A stretch of 64,000 bases of DNA from Pseudoalteromonas luteoviolacea (lineage in GTDB: Bacteria > Pseudomonadota > Gammaproteobacteria > Enterobacterales > Alteromonadaceae): positions 62,001 to 126,000 of the forward strand of contig NZ_JAKFZS010000002.1 in assembly GCF_021654285.1 (NCBI RefSeq), given 5' to 3'. The position numbers were made by a program, and so were the translations under genes. The notes below the pieces were generated by a model, which saw only the letters and a list, made by a program, of their open reading frames with translations, was not told where the DNA came from and ran no database searches. Shown one piece after another: positions 59,092 through 64,000 of this stretch; the stretch's first letter is position 1; each line of letters starts with the position of its first letter.

Positions 59092-61527
59092 GTGCTCCCA
59101 ATTGAAGCTGTTTTTTCCGAGTTAGTCGACCACCTCAATACCCATGAAACTGTGTTATTACAAGCTCCACCTGGTGCTGGTAAATCCACTTGGTTACCTC
59201 TTAATCTAATGAAGTCAGGTCAATATCAACGCATTGTGATGTTGGAACCTCGGCGTTTAGCTGCCCGTAATATAGCCCAATTTTTAGCAGGTCAGCTGAA
59301 TGAGTCGTTAGGTCAGCAAGTGGGATTGAGGATCCGCCAAGAAGTCAAAATATCTGAACAAACTCGGTTGGAAATTGTCACTGAGGGAATGCTGACGCGG
59401 ATGATACAGCAAGATCCTGAGCTAACGGGTATTGATCTGCTGATTTTTGATGAGTTTCACGAGCGTTCACTGGCTGCAGACACGGCTTTGGCATTTGCGC
59501 TAGAAACGCAAGCAGCGCTCAGAGATGATTTGAAGATTTTAGTCATGTCAGCAACGCTTGATAGTGAACGTTATCAAACATTTTTACAATGCCCGCTGAT
59601 CTGCTCTGAGGGGCGCAGTTTCCCAATCGAGCAAAAATATATTCCAGTTAAAGACGAAAACCAATGGTTGATGCAAATCGCCCCGGTGATACGCCAAGCT
59701 TTGAAAGAAGAAGATGGCAGTATCTTGGTTTTTTTACCCGGTCAAAAAGAGATACGTTACGTGGCTAATGCATTGCAAGGGGGGCTTGATAGCGAGCCTA
59801 AAGTGCATATAGCGACCCTATTCGGTGAGCAAGATAAAAGCGCACAGCAAGCGGCCATTGCGCCAGCACCTGATGGTGAGCGTAAAATCGTACTGACAAC
59901 AAATGTGGCTGAGACATCACTAACGATTGAAGGGATCCGAGTTGTCGTCGACTCAGGAAAGCGCCGTGCAGCCGTATTCAATTTAAAAACGGGCGTTACT
60001 GAGCTCAAAACCGTCTCCATTTCGCGAGCATCCGCAGTGCAGCGAGCGGGTCGTGCAGGACGAATAGAGCCCGGCGTTGTGTATCGTTTAGGAAGCCAAG
60101 CACTGTTTGAGCGGCGCGATGCACATGATAAACCGGATATTTTGAGCTCAGATATCAGTGGGCTGATTCTAGAGTCTAAAGTATGGGGGACACAGATATC
60201 TGATTTACCATTATTGGATATGCCAACGGATGCCCAGCGCAAGCAAGCTGAACAATTGCTGATAAATTTAGAGGCCATTGATAGTCAAGGAAAGCTAATG
60301 ACCCTTGGTAAGCGCATGCAGCAAATGGGCAGTGAGCCAAGGTTTGCGCATATGTTGCTTAAAGTACAAGCGCTTGAAACACAACTACCCGGCATCACTT
60401 TATTGGCCTGTTATTTTATGGCGCTACAAGATAGCCGTATGAAGTGTGCGCCGGAGCTCAGCCTTGCACTCAATCAATTGCACCACAATGCGCCTCAAAC
60501 ATTTACTAAGCAGTTGAAATATTGGTGTAAGCGTGCCGATATATCGCATAAGACCAATGAGCTTGCGCTTGAGCATTTGGCCATTGTTGTGGCGCTCGCT
60601 TACCCTGATAGATTGGCAAAGCGACGCGGAAACGGGTTTGTTTTAGCAAATGGTGCGGGTGTAAACGCTCACAATGAGTTTTGGCAAGACTGTGACTATT
60701 TGGCCATTGCAGAGCTGGGCGGTCAACAAGGTCAAACCATTTTTAGTGCAACTGAGTTTCAGCCGACTTTGCTTGAAGTGGTTTTACCTCACTTATTTAA
60801 GCAAAAAACGGTTTGTGAGTTTGACCAAAAGCAGACCCAGTTTTTACATCAAGACAGAGTGTACTTAGGGCAGTGGGTGCTCAGTGCCAAGCCGAGCTCA
60901 TCACCGTTAAATGAAGCTGCAAGAACACAAGCTTGGGTGTCAATTATTAAAGAAAAGGGCTTAAGCATCTTCTCTGCTTATGGCGACATTGAGCAGTTGC
61001 TGATACGCATGCAATTGGCTGCACAGCATTGTCCAGATACATTTCCAACCAGCACTGAGTCAGACTTAGTTGCAGATTTATCAGAGTGGTTAGCGCCATT
61101 TTTGAGTGAGGTTAAACAGTATAATCAGCTTAAAAAACTCGATTTGAAAAATGCCTTGCTCACTCGCCTAGATTGGCAAAAGCAGCAACAATTAAATACG
61201 TTGTTACCAGAGAGAATTAAGGTGCCTAGTGGTTCTCAGATCCGAGTTGAGTATCAACTAGAGGGGCCTGCGCGCTTGGCAGTTAAAATGCAAGAAGTCT
61301 ACGGGATGTTGCAAAGCCCAACACTTTGCGAAGGGAAAGTGAGCGTCTTGATGGAACTGTTATCACCTGCACAAAGGCCGTTGCAATTGACGCAAGATCT
61401 CGCACATTTTTGGCAATCAAGCTACAAAGACGTGCAGAAGGAAATGAAGGGCAGGTACCCCAAGCATTTTTGGCCTGATGACCCAGCGATAGCGACCGCC
61501 ACGAATAAAGTCAAAAGCCGCATGTAA
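59092..61527 (+). CDS. hrpB: ATP-dependent RNA helicase HrpB
   Basis: 811 residues, the usual HrpB length. Starts at GTG 59092 (LPIEAVFSELVDHLNTHETV). DEAH-box helicase motifs: QAPPGAGKSTWLPL (I), LEPRRLAARNIAQFLA (Ia), FDEFHERSLAADTAL (II, DEFH variant), LVMSATLDSERYQTFL (III), TTNVAETSLTIEGIR (V) and QRAGRAGR (VI). The C-terminal half is the HrpB-specific extension, ending PKHFWPDDP. Precise cellular role is not established in most bacteria. Confidence 0.95.
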   Translation: MLPIEAVFSELVDHLNTHETVLLQAPPGAGKSTWLPLNLMKSGQYQRIVMLEPRRLAARNIAQFLAGQLNESLGQQVGLRIRQEVKISEQTRLEIVTEGMLTRMIQQDPELTGIDLLIFDEFHERSLAADTALAFALETQAALRDDLKILVMSATLDSERYQTFLQCPLICSEGRSFPIEQKYIPVKDENQWLMQIAPVIRQALKEEDGSILVFLPGQKEIRYVANALQGGLDSEPKVHIATLFGEQDKSAQQAAIAPAPDGERKIVLTTNVAETSLTIEGIRVVVDSGKRRAAVFNLKTGVTELKTVSISRASAVQRAGRAGRIEPGVVYRLGSQALFERRDAHDKPDILSSDISGLILESKVWGTQISDLPLLDMPTDAQRKQAEQLLINLEAIDSQGKLMTLGKRMQQMGSEPRFAHMLLKVQALETQLPGITLLACYFMALQDSRMKCAPELSLALNQLHHNAPQTFTKQLKYWCKRADISHKTNELALEHLAIVVALAYPDRLAKRRGNGFVLANGAGVNAHNEFWQDCDYLAIAELGGQQGQTIFSATEFQPTLLEVVLPHLFKQKTVCEFDQKQTQFLHQDRVYLGQWVLSAKPSSSPLNEAARTQAWVSIIKEKGLSIFSAYGDIEQLLIRMQLAAQHCPDTFPTSTESDLVADLSEWLAPFLSEVKQYNQLKKLDLKNALLTRLDWQKQQQLNTLLPERIKVPSGSQIRVEYQLEGPARLAVKMQEVYGMLQSPTLCEGKVSVLMELLSPAQRPLQLTQDLAHFWQSSYKDVQKEMKGRYPKHFWPDDPAIATATNKVKSRM

Positions 61528-61583
61528 AAGCGCATTCCCCCGTTTGTTAATCTGCGGGGGAATTAAAAAAACGAAAAAACACC

Positions 61584-61614
61584 TTTACCTAAACTTAACT
61601 TGAGGTTTTAGTCT
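61584..61614 (+). promoter_or_regulatory. SoxR/MerR-type promoter upstream of the MFS gene
   Basis: CCTAAACTTAACTTGAGG at 61588-61605 matches the SoxR box CCTCAAGTTAACTTGAGG at 16 of 18 positions. It lies in a 19-bp spacer between TTTACC (-35, 61584-61589) and TAGTCT (-10, 61609-61614), the overlong spacing typical of MerR-family activated promoters. The translation start is 39 nt downstream. The regulator gene is not in the window. Confidence 0.7.
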
Positions 61615-61652
61615 GGCCGTAAAAGATAAATAATAAACAACAGGATATTCAG

Positions 61653-62861
61653 ATGGAACTCACTCAATTCTCTTCGCAAATAGGTCGATTCACGCCGCTC
61701 GTATGGGTCATGTTACTTGGCAATTTTTTTGTGAGAGCCAGTTACTATATGGTTTGGCCTTTTCTCGCGGTAATTCTTTACAGCAAATATGGTTTAAGTG
61801 CCACAGAGGTCGGTGTACTGCTCACAGGTTCTGCGGTGTTTGCGGTATTACTTGGTTTTTATACGGGTAACCTAGCGGATAGATTTGGTCGATTTGCGTT
61901 GTTATATACGGCAGCTGTCGTTGGTGTACTCGCTTTTACAGCCTTAGCATTAGCAGAGCAGCTATGGACATTTTGCCTCGCCGTCTTTTTTGCATGTATG
62001 CCCAGAACGTTGTGGGATGCGCCTAGTAAAGCACTGTTAAGTGATGAACTCAGCAATGGTCAAGATAGAGAGCTTGCCTTGCATTTACTGTATTTTTTAG
62101 TGAATGTGGGCGCGGCAATTGGTCCACTGTTTGGTCTATGGGCTGGACTCAATGGTGAGCAGTTTAGCTTTATTTACACTGCATTTGCGTACTTAGGACT
62201 GTTACTGGCATTAATTTTAAAGCAATCAAGTGCGGTGAAAAACGAGGACAATGCGCAGCAAGCTCAGGTGCCAAGCTTTAAGTCTTGGCTTGCTATTTTG
62301 CGTCAAGACACCCGTTTTTTATGGGTTTTATTGGCGACATTCCTAGTGTATTTGGTATATGGGCAGGGCGATTCAAGCTTAGTTCAGTATCTGACTCGCG
62401 CTGAGGTTCCTGAGCTTGCAGTACTGGTTTCAAGTTTGATTATAACCAATTCACTGGTCATTGTTATTTTCCAATTCCCTTTATTACATGTGATGCGCAA
62501 TTGGAGTATTCAGTCTCGCCTATATTGTGGTGGTGGTATTCTGGTTCTATCACAAGTGATGATGGCGATAAATCCCGTTTATGGATTTTGGGGATGGATT
62601 GGCGCTATCGCAGTATTGAGTTTCAGTGAAGCCATTATGTTTTCCAATATCAATATTCATATTGACCGTATGGCACCTTCCCATTTAAAAGCGAGTTATT
62701 TTGGTGCTGCTGGTTTGTGCTCATTGGGCTTTGCATTTGCGCCACTTGTTGGTGGTGTACTGCTCGATTGGAGCAGTGGGGCTGTGTTGTTCATTGCGAT
62801 GGCAATTGCCAGTGTAAAAGCACTCTACCTTTACAAGTTAGCAGAAAGTGCAAGTGACTAG
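61653..62861 (+). CDS. MFS transporter, probable drug/toxin efflux pump
   Basis: 402 residues with twelve predicted membrane helices. VWVMLLGNFFVRASYYMVWP, then GVLLTGSAVFAVLLGFYTGN and LADRFGRFALLYTAAVVG (the MFS loop 2-3 motif). The central loop after helix six is short. It is closest in style to MdtH/YdeE-type exporters; substrate not determinable. The SoxR-like box upstream suggests induction by redox-active compounds, as known for several MFS and RND pumps outside enterobacteria. Confidence 0.85.
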   Translation: MELTQFSSQIGRFTPLVWVMLLGNFFVRASYYMVWPFLAVILYSKYGLSATEVGVLLTGSAVFAVLLGFYTGNLADRFGRFALLYTAAVVGVLAFTALALAEQLWTFCLAVFFACMPRTLWDAPSKALLSDELSNGQDRELALHLLYFLVNVGAAIGPLFGLWAGLNGEQFSFIYTAFAYLGLLLALILKQSSAVKNEDNAQQAQVPSFKSWLAILRQDTRFLWVLLATFLVYLVYGQGDSSLVQYLTRAEVPELAVLVSSLIITNSLVIVIFQFPLLHVMRNWSIQSRLYCGGGILVLSQVMMAINPVYGFWGWIGAIAVLSFSEAIMFSNINIHIDRMAPSHLKASYFGAAGLCSLGFAFAPLVGGVLLDWSSGAVLFIAMAIASVKALYLYKLAESASD

Positions 62862-62886
62862 GGGGTAGCTTAAAGTGCCAACGGTT

Positions 62887-62912
62887 AAAGCTCCCGTGAT
62901 GGGAGCTTTTTT
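62887..62912. terminator. Terminator between MFS and PhoD-type genes
   Basis: AAAGCTCCC / GGGAGCTTT, GTGAT loop, T-run on the plus side and A-run on the other, so it can serve both convergent genes. Confidence 0.9.
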
Positions 62913-62917
62913 ATGTA

Positions 62918-64000
62918 TTAGAAGTTGATGATGGTCGACACCGCTTCTTCTTCAGTCGTCTGAATCGACAGCTTAATTTGTTTGTTTTGCCAGTCGATAT
63001 CAACCATACCATAGTTGCTACCCGACTTATTAATGAGATGCCTGTCGCTGGTGGTTAAGTTACTGACGTTATCACTGACAATGCCCACTTGGCCTGAAGG
63101 AATAGTGGCACCTGAAGGCGCACAGTTTCCCCATTCTCCAGCAATACCTTTACCATTGTCATCCACTTGGGTGTAACACCAAGGCTGGTCATGATCTTTT
63201 GTGGTACAGCCTCGGTAGGTGGTTCCGCCATAAGTGAATGGGAATTGACACGCTTGGTCATATTGGCCACTGCCTTTGGTATCCGCGTAAACAGGGAGTC
63301 TTAATGGGTTTTCAATGTGATATGGCCAATTTTGACCAAACCCTGAGGCTGTCACTTCATAGACGGTGACGGCATCGCCGTGTTCTGCGCTTTTTGGAAT
63401 TGTTTTTTGTAACAACTCACCCCAATGCTGATCGCCGGAGAGGAAAACAACCGCTTTGGTCTTGCCTGAATTTATTGATTTTTGTACTAAACGCAGCAGT
63501 TTGGCGCGCTCTGATGGCACCTCTGCCCATGATTCGTAGCTGGTGCCCGATAGACCTGTTTCATTCAGCTCAGCAATGGCTTGTTCGAATTGTTGTCCAT
63601 CACCATATGCACAATATTTGTCTCGACTGCGGCCTTGATAAAGCGGTGGTAAAAACTGAATACCACTGGCGATGAGCTTTATCTCAGATGGCGTATTGAG
63701 CTGTTGCTCAAGCCATTGCCATTGCTGCTCACCTAATATGGTGGTTTTATCTCCTTCGCACGTACCATAGTTAGTAAATGTCGGTGAGCGGAAATAACGG
63801 GCATCTAAAGTGATCACATGGGTGCGCTCATTTGCAGGTCCAAGCATTTTTGCTTCGTAAACGCCAGCTTGACCATTTAACCTTGGATCATTTGCCGGTG
63901 CATCAAAGTGGTGAAGATATTCTTTTTGGCTGGCGACACGCTGTGGGTAATGTTTACCGTCGTTATTCGCGCCGTAATCATGATCGTCCCATGTTGCCAT
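62918..64000 (-). CDS. PhoD-family alkaline phosphatase/phosphodiesterase with fibronectin type II domain (5' partial)
   Basis: 360 residues are visible; the N-terminus lies beyond the right edge. PhoD metal-binding features: MATWDDHDYGANN near the start of the fragment, VITLDARYFRSP near residue 62, and AVVFLSGDQHWGELLQK near 183. Within the C-terminal part, residues about 251-293 (nt 63122-63250) are a fibronectin type II module: CQFPFTYGGTTYRGCTTKDH, DQPWCYTQ and WGNC with four cysteines. This module is rare in bacteria and common in animal extracellular proteins. The phosphatase is probably secreted; the FN2 may bind a polymer or surface. Confidence 0.85.
   Translation of the reverse strand: MATWDDHDYGANNDGKHYPQRVASQKEYLHHFDAPANDPRLNGQAGVYEAKMLGPANERTHVITLDARYFRSPTFTNYGTCEGDKTTILGEQQWQWLEQQLNTPSEIKLIASGIQFLPPLYQGRSRDKYCAYGDGQQFEQAIAELNETGLSGTSYESWAEVPSERAKLLRLVQKSINSGKTKAVVFLSGDQHWGELLQKTIPKSAEHGDAVTVYEVTASGFGQNWPYHIENPLRLPVYADTKGSGQYDQACQFPFTYGGTTYRGCTTKDHDQPWCYTQVDDNGKGIAGEWGNCAPSGATIPSGQVGIVSDNVSNLTTSDRHLINKSGSNYGMVDIDWQNKQIKLSIQTTEEEAVSTIINF

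Noticed and set aside
59757..60278. 173-residue minus-strand frame inside hrpB
   Set aside because: It overlaps conserved helicase motifs V and VI, so it is a codon-usage shadow.
61534..61563. Intrinsic terminator after hrpB (ATTCCCCCG/CGGGGGAAT)
   Set aside because: The stem is strong but is followed by an A-run, not a T-run, on the plus strand; it may still be a 3'-end stabilising hairpin, so I did not list it as a terminator.

Overview
The window reads as chromosome of a marine gammaproteobacterium of the Alteromonadales type, most likely Pseudoalteromonas or a close relative. This is inferred from moderate AT content, the protein styles, a MetJ-like operator in front of metA, a split metH, and the yjfL-yjfM-yjfC, ettA and hrpB neighbours. 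There are no rRNA or tRNA genes and no CRISPR array.

Layout. (1) 1-4637: end of a cheR-type gene, then a minus-strand block of yjfL-yjfM-yjfC, a PilZ protein and ettA. (2) 4638-42080: a 37-kb, all plus-strand, P2-like contractile tail locus. It has an XRE-type regulator, a Q-like antiterminator candidate, endolysin, holin and a spanin-like protein. Then come four separate baseplate-wedge modules, each with its own gpJ and gpI homologue and its own collar or fibre genes. A single copy of the rest of a P2-type tail follows (tail completion, V, PAAR, W, sheath FI, tube FII, E, E', tape measure T, U, X, D). I see no terminase, portal, capsid, replication gene or integrase, so this looks like a tailocin (R-type-pyocin-like particle) or another headless contractile device, not a complete prophage. 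(3) 42238-43554: a DMT transporter on the minus strand and a small membrane protein. (4) 43758-48522: MetJ-like boxes, metA, and methionine synthase encoded as two proteins. (5) 48745-56040: two tandem MacB/FtsX-type ABC cassettes (ATPase + permease + permease), with a possible 40-residue peptide gene in the first. (6) 56277-64000: a periplasmic solute-binding-like protein with a TPR-GGDEF diguanylate cyclase, hrpB, an MFS transporter behind a SoxR-like box, and a PhoD-family phosphatase carrying a fibronectin type II domain.

The most unusual part is region 2. A P2-type tail normally has one J and one I gene; here there are four divergent sets, with about eight short receptor-binding fibre candidates and seven small partner proteins. 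The fibres are not fused to the collar domain: ~185-residue gpH-like proteins stop just after the conserved N-terminal domain, and separate fibre polypeptides with short helical N-termini follow. In module 1 three fibre/partner cassettes repeat the same terminator-RBS-start layout. Intrinsic terminators and hairpins recur inside the all-plus-strand locus, which fits processive antitermination by the Q-like protein. Between modules 3 and 4 lies a 1.2-kb non-coding array of about 6.4 tandem 191-bp units with operator-like dyads; a diverged copy of the same element sits upstream of the locus regulator. The tape measure contains 12 copies of a 43-residue repeat at exact 129-nt spacing.

A working model is that the upstream regulator controls a common class of promoter, the Q-like factor carries polymerase through internal terminators, one tail trunk is built, and different J/I/fibre sets compete or combine on its baseplate, giving particles of mixed specificity. 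The gene order and repeats are seen directly; the particle behaviour is inference.
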